DNA from: Vibrio sp. HA2012
GTDB taxonomy: Bacteria > Pseudomonadota > Gammaproteobacteria > Enterobacterales > Vibrionaceae
Length of the DNA: 64,000 nt
Reading direction: 5' to 3'
Assembly (NCBI RefSeq): GCF_002812955.1
Contig: NZ_PFXK01000002.1
Location: 372,001 to 436,000 of the forward strand
The notes under the pieces are model-generated. The model worked only from the letters and a program-made list of their open reading frames with translations, was not told the origin of the DNA and did not search any database. Shown in pieces: positions 26,813 to 35,355 of the stretch (positions are counted from its first letter, which is position 1; every line of letters begins with the position of its first letter). Made by a program: the position numbers and the translations under genes.

Positions 26813-27214
26813 TCACCTATCCACCAAATAATCACCGCTCTTAATTTGGATTAGTTCTGATGTATCGTAGTTGTAGATATATGCCCAGGCTTGGATATTA
26901 TTGCTTTCGGGTAAGGTGATGGTGGTTTTTTCTCTGATATATTCGTGTGGCCGGGGGAATGTATCTGTACACTCTTCGTACTCATCGAGTCGGATAAACA
27001 ATTTTTCCTGATTCAGGATCCGATATAATTCTCCATAAACCTTATCACTTGGTTCCGTTGATTTGATGGCTCCCGGATAATGACCAATATCATATAACTT
27101 TCCCTGCATGCTTCCGACAGAAACATATTCACAATATTGAGCAAGAACTTGATGCATGGCGGTTGCTGTTTCTTTACGCAGTGTTCCGTAGACAAAAATA
27201 AAATCAGTAGTCAC
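26813..27214 (-). CDS. Gamma-glutamylcyclotransferase-fold (GGCT/AIG2-like) protein
   Basis: A 133-residue protein of the GGCT-like fold. The substrate-binding loop VYGTLRKE lies at residues 9-16, and the likely catalytic Glu falls in LDEYEECTD, as in YtfP/AIG2-type cyclotransferases. The reaction is usually release of 5-oxoproline from gamma-glutamyl amines, but small bacterial members are mostly uncharacterised. It ends 28 bp from the last CRISPR repeat, in opposite orientation, and lies 50 bp downstream of the HD-Pnk gene, so it may be the last gene of that operon. Confidence 0.8.
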   Translation of the reverse strand: MTTDFIFVYGTLRKETATAMHQVLAQYCEYVSVGSMQGKLYDIGHYPGAIKSTEPSDKVYGELYRILNQEKLFIRLDEYEECTDTFPRPHEYIREKTTITLPESNNIQAWAYIYNYDTSELIQIKSGDYLVDR

Positions 27215-27264
27215 TGTTTTTTTCCTTTTTTATATAATAACACGGATAATTTTAAGTTTTCTTT

Positions 27265-28548
27265 TTACGGTACTGCTCCGTCACAATCAAAATTATTCGA
27301 ATATAAAAGTATTTCTCCGTTTTTTCCTATAACAAGTTGCTGATGTGCTTCTTCAGCAGTGGGCCACTGAATGGTTTCGATTTGTCGCTGCAGAACGTGG
27401 GTCGGTACGGAGTAGGGGCGGGCGAGATTTTGTCTTTGTAGTGTTGTTTCATCCAGATGAAAGATAACTAATATTATCAGAGCCCCATAATTACGCCCGA
27501 GAGTTGTTAACTGGTTTCGGTAGTCATTGCGCAGATTAGTGGCGTCCCATACGATATCATGTTTGGTAGCTAACGCAGCTTTCAATCTTGTTCTGGCGAT
27601 CTGTAATACTTGCCCACGGTTTTTTTGATTACTGCGATCTCCGTGTAATTCTTCCCGGATCTTATCCAGAGAGATAACGTGCCAGTTATTTTGCTTATGC
27701 TGCTTAATCCATTCTGATTTACCACTGCCACTAATACCGAATAACAGATACAACCGGCTGTATTTTTGGCAGTGTTCATAGGTTCGGGCGATCGCCTCAC
27801 TGGGTAATGAGATATCACCTCTGATTAATTCATTAACAGCATAACCATTCACATAACGTTGTTGATATACCGTTGCTTTAACCTGAATATCTTTGCAAAG
27901 AAATGCTTCAATATCTGAATATTTCCAGAGCTGATATTCTTCAGCAAACATTCTGTACTCAGCTAATATTGCTAATTGTTTTTGTTTATCAGGGCAGTTT
28001 CTGCCGAGCATGTCAGCAAGTTCCAGCCAGTATAATAATTGAATATCCGCATTAAGTGCTAGTTGAAGATATTTCCTGTATTCGGCATTTTTTATGACGA
28101 GAAGTTTTGGCCAGTTGTGGTAGCCAACCAACCCCATTATCCGGGTTACAACGGAGTAATCCAGGTTCAGAGACATTAATGGAATAGCAATCAGGTTTCT
28201 TCCTTCGGTTTCATGTCGGGGAGAGGTTATACGTATATTGCCATCTATTTCCCGGGTTCTGGTAGTCAATGGTTTTGCTATATCGTGCAGCAAAGCTGCA
28301 AGGATCAGTGCCTGTCTTTCTCGTCCGGTAATGTGTACGGCATCATTTTTCAATAACTGGTATAACTCATTGAGAACGGCTTCGGTATGGCGGGCAACAT
28401 TTCCTTCTGCATGCCACTCTGGGTCTTGTATTGTTGATTCCAGTTGAGTCAGCAACGGGAAAGCAGAAGACAGGTAATGCAAACATTCAGCAAAGTCCGG
28501 AGTGTTATTCTGGGTGAGTGATTCCAGCCATTCAGTTTGTGTTATCAT
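27265..28548 (-). CDS. HD-Pnk: HD-domain phosphoesterase fused to 5'-polynucleotide kinase
   Basis: A 427-residue two-domain protein. The N-terminal HD domain (about 1-200) shows His54 in VARHTEAV and His88-Asp89 in LLHDIAKP. The C-terminal P-loop kinase domain shows Walker A GISGSGKS (271-278), SLDKIRE (293-299) and DATNLRNDYR (335-344) resembling the Pnkp lid/arginine motif. The arrangement matches the HD-Pnk enzyme described from Runella slithyformis, which heals 2',3'-cyclic phosphate and 5'-OH RNA ends. It overlaps the ligase gene by 17 nt, so healing and sealing are co-expressed. Function is inferred from this domain pairing. Confidence 0.85.
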   Translation of the reverse strand: MITQTEWLESLTQNNTPDFAECLHYLSSAFPLLTQLESTIQDPEWHAEGNVARHTEAVLNELYQLLKNDAVHITGRERQALILAALLHDIAKPLTTRTREIDGNIRITSPRHETEGRNLIAIPLMSLNLDYSVVTRIMGLVGYHNWPKLLVIKNAEYRKYLQLALNADIQLLYWLELADMLGRNCPDKQKQLAILAEYRMFAEEYQLWKYSDIEAFLCKDIQVKATVYQQRYVNGYAVNELIRGDISLPSEAIARTYEHCQKYSRLYLLFGISGSGKSEWIKQHKQNNWHVISLDKIREELHGDRSNQKNRGQVLQIARTRLKAALATKHDIVWDATNLRNDYRNQLTTLGRNYGALIILVIFHLDETTLQRQNLARPYSVPTHVLQRQIETIQWPTAEEAHQQLVIGKNGEILLYSNNFDCDGAVP

Positions 28549-29167
28549 CTTCTTCTAACTTATTCATGATCATTGTTGAGTGCATCCAGTGTTTGTCTGT
28601 GGTTACGTGCCCTTTACGTACCCATTTGCCGATGCATTTTGAGAAATCGCTATAGAGAAAAGCACCGCTTAGGCGCACAACGTAGCCTTCCTGCCTTACT
28701 GGGTCGATACTTAAATTGCGCACTATATGTTCATCCCATATACCCGAATACATCACGGGTACAGTTTTCAGTCCCAATGATGCTGCGAACGAGCACGTCT
28801 CTTGCCAGCTCAGACAGCAGTTGTTTTCATTCCAGACAGAAAAAACCAGAAAATAGCTGCTTAGTGTGTCGTAAGCAAGAGAGTGGCGGGCAAACAGATT
28901 TTCACCGCAGATACGCCATCCTTTGGGAATTTTCCAGCCGATTTGTCCCTGTAGCGCCCGGATCCATGCCCGGGAAGGGTGATAACGACTGTCTAGAGAG
29001 CGTGCGTGCAACCCATCATAGTAGAGAGTAGTATTTTCTCCATCCATTTTCTCTGTAACAGTCACATGCTGATTCTGGAATTGAGTCAAATCCAGCAGGT
29101 GGATATCATCGCTGGTATAGCCTAATGACCAGGGAAGATGAGGCGTTCTGGGATACTTATATTTCAT
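28532..29167 (-). CDS. ATP-dependent RNA/polynucleotide ligase (small nucleotidyltransferase)
   Basis: A 211-residue covalent nucleotidyltransferase with motif I KMDGEN (nucleophile Lys40), motif Ia-like ARSLD, GENLFARHS, motif III-like YFLVFSVW, motif IV EGYVVRL (Glu160) and motif V IGKWVRK (179-185). It is only the catalytic core, without an OB domain or extra C-terminal module, so it is shorter than T4 Rnl2 (334). It would seal the ends prepared by the HD-Pnk enzyme encoded by the overlapping downstream gene. Whether the substrate is RNA or DNA cannot be told from sequence. Confidence 0.85.
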   Translation of the reverse strand: MKYKYPRTPHLPWSLGYTSDDIHLLDLTQFQNQHVTVTEKMDGENTTLYYDGLHARSLDSRYHPSRAWIRALQGQIGWKIPKGWRICGENLFARHSLAYDTLSSYFLVFSVWNENNCCLSWQETCSFAASLGLKTVPVMYSGIWDEHIVRNLSIDPVRQEGYVVRLSGAFLYSDFSKCIGKWVRKGHVTTDKHWMHSTMIMNKLEEDDNTN

Positions 29168-29206
29168 TAAGTCGTTCTTCGGCTTTTCCCGGTAATGGCA
29201 AATAGG

Positions 29207-29695
29207 TTAATTTTCAAGATCAATAACAACGGGTTCAAAATCTTCCCCTCTTATTATGATCTGCCGGTTATCAAATACCCATTCCGGGCTATAGTCATAT
29301 CGGTGAGAGATATAATGATAAGGATAGTGCCCCAGAATAGTGTGATTTCCGGCATCGTAGATCAAAGCATAATAAGTATCGACCAGCTCACTGGTTCCGG
29401 GTTGCCCTGCATAGTAGACAATAAGGTAGATTGCTTTTTCCCGGTTAGCCTCTACGACTTCACTTATCCACGGGCGGTTGTTGGCTATTGGGCCGGCGAT
29501 AAACATTTCCTGTTTTAGCCGGGGATATTCTTTATTGACCAGCCAGTATGATGGCCAGTGTTTTTCTTTTGTTTCAACAATATACCACTGTGATTTGATC
29601 TCCTGAATATCTGTGGCGGGCGAGGTGATTCCACAACCGGTATAGACGACAAGCATCAGAGAGATACTACACAATCTGAACCAGAATAACCGCAT
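29207..29695 (-). CDS. Hypothetical lipoprotein
   Basis: A 162-residue protein with lipoprotein signal MRLFWFRLCSISLMLVV ending YTGC. I start at the ATG at 29695, preceded by AGGAG; a longer open frame to 29842 is not supported. The mature part has many aromatic residues and a beta-rich pattern (IYLIVYYAGQ, YYALIYDAGNHTIL), with no motif I recognise. It precedes the ligase gene by 39 nt on the same strand and is divergent from cpdB, so it may be in either neighbourhood functionally. Confidence 0.65.
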   Translation of the reverse strand: MRLFWFRLCSISLMLVVYTGCGITSPATDIQEIKSQWYIVETKEKHWPSYWLVNKEYPRLKQEMFIAGPIANNRPWISEVVEANREKAIYLIVYYAGQPGTSELVDTYYALIYDAGNHTILGHYPYHYISHRYDYSPEWVFDNRQIIIRGEDFEPVVIDLEN

Positions 29696-29906
29696 ATTAA
29701 AAGCTCCTGTTTTCTTTTTACCGGAAGTCATGCCCAGCGTATCAGGAATGGGGGGCCAACTGCATTCAGCTACCGGATAAATTAAGTTGCTCTTAGTTAA
29801 AAATGATGAGCTATATCTCATTTTTATGTGTATTAAAAACAATGTTTCATACCATCCTGATACATTAATCCGGTTATTCGTTTCCTTTCATAAACAGGAG
29901 TGCACA

Positions 29907-31868
29907 ATGACCGTTGCAATCAAACCTCTTTCTGTTGCGGTTTTAGGTGGTTTACTGGCCATGGCTGGTCCGGTAATGGCAGATACTGTCAAACTGCGTA
30001 TTATCGAAACTACTGATATCCATACCAATTTAATGGATTATGACTACTACAAAGACAAAGCATCTAAGAAAATTGGCTTAACCCGTGCCGCTACTTTGGT
30101 AAAACAGGCTCGTAGCGAAGTACAAAACAGCATATTGGTTGATAACGGAGATCTGATCCAAGGCAGCCCAATGGGCGATTATATGGCGGCGAAAGGCATT
30201 AGGCCGGGTGACGTGCATCCTGTATATAAGGCAATGAATCAGCTCTCTTATGACGTTGGGAATATTGGTAACCATGAGTTTAACTATGGTCTGGATTTCT
30301 TGCTGGAAACCATCAACGATGCTGATTTTCCGTATGTTAATGCGAATATCTATGATGTCAAAACTGGAAAACACTTTTTTAAACCGTATCTGATTAAAAC
30401 CTATACCTTCAAGGATACTGATGGGGATGAACAGCAGATAAAGGTTGGTTATATCGGTTTTGTTCCGCCTCAGGTTATGGTTTGGGACAAAAAGAATCTC
30501 GATGGCAAAGTGGTTGCAAAAGATATTAAAGAAACTGCAGAAAAATTGATTCCTCAAATGAGAGCGGAAGGCGCTGATGTGGTGGTTGCTATTCCTCACT
30601 CCGGGCTTTCTTCTGAAGCATATAAAGTCGGCGCAGAAAACTCTGTTTATTATCTTACACAGGTAGAAGGTATTGATGCTATCGCTTTCGGCCATGCTCA
30701 TGCTGTATTTCCAAGTAAAGAATTTGCTGATATTCCAGGAGCCGATGTTGAAAAAGGTACGATTAACGGCATTACGTCTGTTATGCCCGGTCGCTGGGGC
30801 AGTCACGTTGGAGTGATGGATCTGACCCTGGAGCAGAATCATGGGAAGTGGATGGTGACTCAGGGACAGTCTGAGGCGCGACCTATTTTCGACCGGGCGA
30901 CGCAGGAGTCATTGGCTAAACCTGATGAAGCGATTGTAAAAGCACTGGAACATGATCATAAAGCCACTCGTGAGTTTGTGAATCAGCCTATCGGTAAAGC
31001 CAGTGATGTTATGTACAGTTTCCTTGCACTGGTACAGGATGATCCGACGATTCAGATTGTAAATCTGGCACAGAAAGATTATGTCGAGCGTTTTATTCAG
31101 GGGGATCCGGATCTGGATGGTCTGCCGGTTCTGTCGGCAGCGGCTCCGTTTAAAGCCGGTGGGCGTAAAAATGACCCGTCAAACTATACTGAAGTTGAGT
31201 CCGGTGAACTGACATTCCGTAATGCTGCCGATCTGTATCTGTACCCAAATACGCTGGTCACGCTGAAAGTCTCCGGGAAAGAAGTGAAAGAATGGCTGGA
31301 ATGTTCTGCTGGACAATTTAACCAGATCGATCCTAATTCTGTGCAGCCGCAGTCTCTGATTAACTGGGATGGTTTCCGTACCTATAATTTCGATGTTATT
31401 GATGGTGTGAACTATCAGATCGATGTGACTCAGCCTGCCAGATATAATGGTGATTGCCAGCTTATTAATCCGGAGGCGCAGCGTATCGTGAATCTGACTT
31501 ATAAGGATAAACCAGTCGATATGCAGCAGACGTTTCTGATTGCTTCTAACAATTATCGGGCGTATAGCAACAAGTTCCCAGGCACGGGAGCTGAGTTTGT
31601 GGCGTTTGATTCACCGGATGAAAACCGTACTGTACTGGCTGATTATATCGCCAGAGTCAGTAAGGAAAAGGGAGAAGTTGTGCCAAGTGCTGACAAAAAC
31701 TGGTCATTCACACCGATTCATACTCAGACAAAACTGGATATCCGTTTTGAAACTTCTCCGGGTGAAAAGGCGGCTGAGTTTATAAAGAATAATGGTCAGT
31801 ATCCTATGGCGTTTGTAAAAACCGATGAATCAGGTTTTAGTCTTTACCGAATTGATCTACGTGATTAG
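29907..31868 (+). CDS. cpdB: 2',3'-cyclic-nucleotide 2'-phosphodiesterase / 3'-nucleotidase
   Basis: A 653-residue periplasmic metallo-phosphoesterase. A signal peptide ends PVMA at residue 25. Metal-binding motifs are [31 protein letters not shown] and [10 protein letters not shown], and the C-terminal 5'-nucleotidase domain includes [13 protein letters not shown]. It hydrolyses 2',3'-cyclic nucleotides to 3'-nucleotides and then nucleosides, for scavenging outside the cytoplasm. I start at the ATG at 29907, preceded by CAGGAG; the frame is open upstream to 29787 without a signal. A strong terminator follows. Confidence 0.94.
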   Translation: MTVAIKPLSVAVLGGLLAMAGPVMADTVKLRIIETTDIHTNLMDYDYYKDKASKKIGLTRAATLVKQARSEVQNSILVDNGDLIQGSPMGDYMAAKGIRPGDVHPVYKAMNQLSYDVGNIGNHEFNYGLDFLLETINDADFPYVNANIYDVKTGKHFFKPYLIKTYTFKDTDGDEQQIKVGYIGFVPPQVMVWDKKNLDGKVVAKDIKETAEKLIPQMRAEGADVVVAIPHSGLSSEAYKVGAENSVYYLTQVEGIDAIAFGHAHAVFPSKEFADIPGADVEKGTINGITSVMPGRWGSHVGVMDLTLEQNHGKWMVTQGQSEARPIFDRATQESLAKPDEAIVKALEHDHKATREFVNQPIGKASDVMYSFLALVQDDPTIQIVNLAQKDYVERFIQGDPDLDGLPVLSAAAPFKAGGRKNDPSNYTEVESGELTFRNAADLYLYPNTLVTLKVSGKEVKEWLECSAGQFNQIDPNSVQPQSLINWDGFRTYNFDVIDGVNYQIDVTQPARYNGDCQLINPEAQRIVNLTYKDKPVDMQQTFLIASNNYRAYSNKFPGTGAEFVAFDSPDENRTVLADYIARVSKEKGEVVPSADKNWSFTPIHTQTKLDIRFETSPGEKAAEFIKNNGQYPMAFVKTDESGFSLYRIDLRD

Positions 31869-31895
31869 GATGTATTGACGCTTTTGTTATTTTCC

Positions 31896-31924
31896 GGCCG
31901 CCGCTTATCGCAGCGGCCTTTTTT
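31896..31924 (+). terminator. Terminator of cpdB
   Basis: GGCCGC (31896-31901) pairs with GCGGCC (31913-31918), followed by TTTTTT. It lies 28 nt after the cpdB stop. Confidence 0.85.
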
Positions 31925-32281
31925 CTTTTCAGTCTCTTCGGTATATCTACAGGCTATTTGAGGTTTGCAAATAGAAGTATGTCAGTTTTTGTTTTTTACC
32001 TTGCTCCTTATGACTAAAAAAACACATTATTACAGATAATTTCACTGTATGATTTTGAATAGTTAATCATATATATTGGTTGTGTCTTTTTTTTTGGTGT
32101 GTTGTTCTTTTGGGTTGTGTTTTTAACTTGTTGATTTTTATATTCTTTTTGTTTTTGTTTGTCTTGAGAATAATTTTCTGTCTGGATAATTATTCCTATT
32201 GATTAAATTCTGAACATTTGCTATTGAGTGGTTTAATTGTCTGTCTTTGTGTTTTTGGTTAGAATATCCCTCTTTATTTTT
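31925..32281 (+). promoter_or_regulatory. T-rich non-coding region upstream of the POT transporter
   Basis: About 357 bp without a credible gene. The segment 32085-32170 is extremely T/G-biased on the plus strand, with runs such as TTTTTTTTTGG, and the whole stretch is AT-rich. It probably holds the transporter promoter and a long unstructured leader. I see no clear operator. Confidence 0.4.
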
Positions 32282-32296
32282 ATGAAACTAAAAACA

Positions 32297-33682
32297 ATGG
32301 CAAACAAACATCAGATATTTGGACATCCCCGCGGATTGTTCCTGCTTTTTGGTACGGAACTGTGGGAACGCTTTTCTTATTATGCAATGAGAGCCATCCT
32401 GGTTCTTTATCTTACGGATACGACACTTAACGGTGGCCTTGGCTGGAGCCAGAAAGAGGCTCTGGATCTATATGGGATTTATACCGGATTAGTGTACATC
32501 ACACCTTTAATCGGCGGCTGGTTAGCTGATAACTATTTAGGACAACGCAGATCCATTTTGATTGGTGGTGCCCTAATGGCTATTGGTCAGTTTACTCTGG
32601 CACTGCCACATGGATATCTGGGTCTGGATGCGGTCAATGCGTTTATGCTGGGGCTGGTATTCTTGATCGCAGGTAATGGTCTGTTTAAACCTAATATTTC
32701 AACCATGGTTGGTGATTTGTATACCGAAGGCGACAGTCGTCGTGATGGTGCATTCACCATTTTTTATATGGGAATTAATTTGGGTGCTTTGCTGGCGGGG
32801 ATCATTGCCGGTGCAGTAACCAATGAGTTTGGCTGGAAAGCCGGTTTTGCAGCAGCAGGTATCGGGATGCTGGTTAGTCTGGTCATGCAGATGACGCTGG
32901 CTCAGAGCTGGTTAGGTAACATTGGGCGTGAACCGGCAGCGGTTACTGATGCCAACAAACAGGCAAATACAAAATCTAAGCCTTTGACGAAAGAAGAAGT
33001 TGACCGTATGAAGGTGATTCTGATTATGGGTCTGTTTGTTATTATTTTCTGGGCCGGATTCGAACAGGCTGGCGGACTGATGAACTTGTACACTCAGCAA
33101 TATACAGATCGTATGCTGGGTGATTTTGAAGTTCCGACGGCATGGTTCCAGTCATTGAACCCATTCTTTATTATTACCTGTGCGCCTATTATTGCGGCTA
33201 TCTGGGTGAAACTGGGCAGCAAGGAACCGAACTCTCCGGTGAAATTTGCGATGGGACTTTTCTTCCTGGCCATTGGTTTCGTGTTTATGGTTGGAGCGGT
33301 TATGGAACAGGGCGGAGATATGACAGTGAAAACGTCTATGCTTTGGCTTGTGGGGGCGTTCTTCTTCCATACTCTTGGTGAACTGTGCCTGTCTCCTATC
33401 GGTTTGTCTATGGTAACAAAACTGGCTCCGTTAAGACTGGCTTCTCTGATGATGGGGGTATGGTTCGGTTTCAATGCGGTGGCTAACTATGTTGCCGGGT
33501 TGATCGGTGCGCATGTCGGTGAATTTGGTCCAATGGCAATCTTTGGTGGTATTGCAGTGACAGCAACGGTTTCGGGACTTATCCTTCTGGTATTCTCTAA
33601 TAAGCTGGTGTATTGGATGCATGGAGCTGAACAAATGAAAGCTGCTGAAACTGACGTTATTGCTGACGTTCAGGAAGCTTAA
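32297..33682 (+). CDS. POT/PTR family proton-coupled oligopeptide transporter
   Basis: A 461-residue MFS protein with about 12-14 transmembrane segments. Signatures are ELWERFSYYAMRAILVLYL (the ExxERFxYY proton-coupling motif), GGWLADNYLGQRRSI, GNGLFKPNISTMVGDLY and FTIFYMGINLGAL, the PTR2 signature. It imports di- and tripeptides with H+ through the inner membrane and resembles DtpA/DtpB. The frame opens at 32237, but alignment favours the ATG at 32297 (or 32282); neither has a good SD sequence. It stands alone with its own leader. Confidence 0.9.
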   Translation: MANKHQIFGHPRGLFLLFGTELWERFSYYAMRAILVLYLTDTTLNGGLGWSQKEALDLYGIYTGLVYITPLIGGWLADNYLGQRRSILIGGALMAIGQFTLALPHGYLGLDAVNAFMLGLVFLIAGNGLFKPNISTMVGDLYTEGDSRRDGAFTIFYMGINLGALLAGIIAGAVTNEFGWKAGFAAAGIGMLVSLVMQMTLAQSWLGNIGREPAAVTDANKQANTKSKPLTKEEVDRMKVILIMGLFVIIFWAGFEQAGGLMNLYTQQYTDRMLGDFEVPTAWFQSLNPFFIITCAPIIAAIWVKLGSKEPNSPVKFAMGLFFLAIGFVFMVGAVMEQGGDMTVKTSMLWLVGAFFFHTLGELCLSPIGLSMVTKLAPLRLASLMMGVWFGFNAVANYVAGLIGAHVGEFGPMAIFGGIAVTATVSGLILLVFSNKLVYWMHGAEQMKAAETDVIADVQEA

Positions 33683-33695
33683 ATCCGTCACTTAA

Positions 33696-33830
33696 TGGCC
33701 ATAAATCTTTTTTCAAATCAAACCAGTTATACTGAAATAAGGTTTATGGCCACCTGTAAAAAAAGCTGTGACCTCAGACGCATATTAAGATAACGTAACG
33801 ATCTTAACTAAGCAGATGTAAGGCACAGCT
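33696..33830 (+). promoter_or_regulatory. Structured leader of the AEC permease-cobU transcript
   Basis: TGGCCATAAA (33696-33705) can pair with TTTATGGCCA (33743-33752). A second unit has an outer helix AGCTGTG (33764-33770) / CACAGCT (33824-33830) enclosing a 7-bp hairpin TTAAGAT (33785-33791) / ATCTTAA (33801-33807). The ribosome-binding AAGG (near 33820) lies just before the closing strand and 2 nt separate that strand from the ATG. This fits translation control by structure. It does not match the cobalamin riboswitch. The pairings are seen; regulation is inferred. Confidence 0.4.
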
Positions 33831-33832
33831 GG

Positions 33833-34780
33833 ATGAATCAGGCATTTCTTTTTACCTTCGGGATTATCGTTACCGGTTTTGTCCTGGGGCTTTTATTTCA
33901 GCGTTACTTCAGCAAGCTGGCCCCTAAAGTGAGTTTGGTCGCGACCAAAATCGCTCTGACTTCTCTTATCCCTTTCAGTGTTTTTATTTCTCTCTGGCAG
34001 CTTGAGCATATGCGGGTGGAGCTGTTCTATCTTCCCGTCATCGGAGCTTGCGTCATCCTGTCCGGGGTTTTGGTCGGAAAAATTGTTTCGGCAAGACATT
34101 CTCTGACTGATAAGCAAACCGCAGCATTAGTACCGGTGGCTTCTATGTATAATTTAGGGGCATTGGGTAACCTGATTGTATTCAGTGTGCTTGGAGAAGA
34201 TGGTGTAGCAGTACTGGCGTTGTTTAAGCTGTTTGAAGAACTGATTTATTTTGGTGGTGTTTTTCCTTATGCCAAGTCTAAGTCTCAGGATGCTGACATG
34301 CGTGCAGCCAAAAATAAACGGGTGTGGAGAGATCCTATCTTTCTGATTGCCCTGACAGCGGTATCTTCCGGGCTGGCTCTGAATGTTGCTGGCATTGAAC
34401 GTCCAGCGTTTTTGTATTCGTTCAGTCACTGGATGATCCCATTCGGCACATTTCTGCTGGTGCTTTCCGTTGGCATGACGTTCAACCTGAAAGGGGGGAA
34501 GAACTGGCGAAATCTGGCGGTAGCGACGGCTTTGGCACGCAATCTGGCGGCTGTGATGGTTGTTGTGGTATTGCTGAGCGTATTTGGCCTGTGGCAGGCA
34601 GATAATCATTTGGTCGTCTCTGTTTGCCTTATGCTGGCGGTGATGCCGACGGCTTTCATGTCTACGCTTCCTGCGGTACTTTACGGACTGGACAGAGATA
34701 TAGCGAATACAGGCTGGATTGCAAGCTATGGTGTGTCTGCTGTGATTATTCCGCTGATGCTATTGTACGTAACGCTTTAA
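33833..34780 (+). CDS. AEC-family permease-like membrane protein upstream of cobU
   Basis: A 315-residue protein with about ten transmembrane helices in two halves split by a charged loop (residues 150-165). The first half ends with VASMYNLGALGNLIVFSV, reminiscent of the MYNxGNLGLP motif of auxin-efflux-carrier-type permeases. It is 17 bp upstream of cobU and on the same strand, with no terminator between, so the two are probably co-transcribed. A link to cobalamin precursors or cobalt is suggested only by this position. The substrate is unknown. Confidence 0.6.
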   Translation: MNQAFLFTFGIIVTGFVLGLLFQRYFSKLAPKVSLVATKIALTSLIPFSVFISLWQLEHMRVELFYLPVIGACVILSGVLVGKIVSARHSLTDKQTAALVPVASMYNLGALGNLIVFSVLGEDGVAVLALFKLFEELIYFGGVFPYAKSKSQDADMRAAKNKRVWRDPIFLIALTAVSSGLALNVAGIERPAFLYSFSHWMIPFGTFLLVLSVGMTFNLKGGKNWRNLAVATALARNLAAVMVVVVLLSVFGLWQADNHLVVSVCLMLAVMPTAFMSTLPAVLYGLDRDIANTGWIASYGVSAVIIPLMLLYVTL

Positions 34781-34797
34781 TAAATAAGGTATAAATA

Positions 34798-35355
34798 ATG
34801 GCAGTTCAGCTGTATCTGGGGGGGATGCGTAGCGGGAAGTCTTGCTATGCAGAGCAACAGGCACTTGCTCTTTATCAACAGCAGCGTCTGGCGGAGCCTA
34901 AAACCCGTTTGCATTATATTGCAACTGGTGAGGCGTTTGATGACGGCATGAAAGAACGGATCCGGCAGCATCAGGAACGCAGGGACAGCCGCTGGATCAA
35001 TCATGAGCATCCACTGCATCTGGCAGAGGTGCTGGGGGAATTTTCAGCACACGACATTGTGTTTGTCGATTGTCTGAGTGTATGGCTGAATAATGTGATT
35101 CATTATCTGGGGGATGCGGCAGACAGTGCGTGCCTCCGGAGCCGGATTGCAGACTTGGTGGAGGCACTGCGAATGGCTGAATGTACCGTATTCTGTGTTG
35201 CGACAGAAGTCGGCCTGGGGGTCATTCCGATGAATGCTTTGTCTCGTTTCTATGTCGATCATGCAGGGTTGATGAATCAGGCGGTCGCCGCGGTGGCTGA
35301 ACATGTGGCGCTGATAGCGGCTGGGTTACCTGTGGTTCTGAAGGATGAGCGATGA
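34798..35355 (+). CDS. cobU: Adenosylcobinamide kinase / adenosylcobinamide-phosphate guanylyltransferase
   Basis: A 185-residue bifunctional enzyme that phosphorylates adenosylcobinamide and then transfers GMP to make AdoCbi-GDP in nucleotide-loop assembly. The P-loop GGMRSGKS lies at residues 8-15, and the region YIATGEAFDDGMKERIRQH with HQERR contains the guanylylated His. DIVFVDCLSVWLNN is the Walker B-like segment, and EVGLGVIPMN is also conserved. It overlaps cobC by 4 nt. Confidence 0.94.
   Translation: MAVQLYLGGMRSGKSCYAEQQALALYQQQRLAEPKTRLHYIATGEAFDDGMKERIRQHQERRDSRWINHEHPLHLAEVLGEFSAHDIVFVDCLSVWLNNVIHYLGDAADSACLRSRIADLVEALRMAECTVFCVATEVGLGVIPMNALSRFYVDHAGLMNQAVAAVAEHVALIAAGLPVVLKDER

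Noticed and set aside
28573..29031. 152-codon plus-strand frame over the ligase gene
   Set aside because: The minus-strand ligase has all five nucleotidyltransferase motifs; the plus-strand frame has none and is interrupted in context.
29787..29906. Upstream extension of cpdB
   Set aside because: It would bury the signal peptide in the middle of the protein; CAGGAG supports the start at 29907.
30078..30842. 254-codon frame antisense to cpdB
   Set aside because: It lies wholly inside the cpdB reading frame, whose motifs are canonical, and has no domain or RBS support.
33696..33832. Cobalamin riboswitch before the permease-cobU pair
   Set aside because: No B12 box or GCCACTG-type core was found; the fold is different, so it was reported only as an unknown structured leader.
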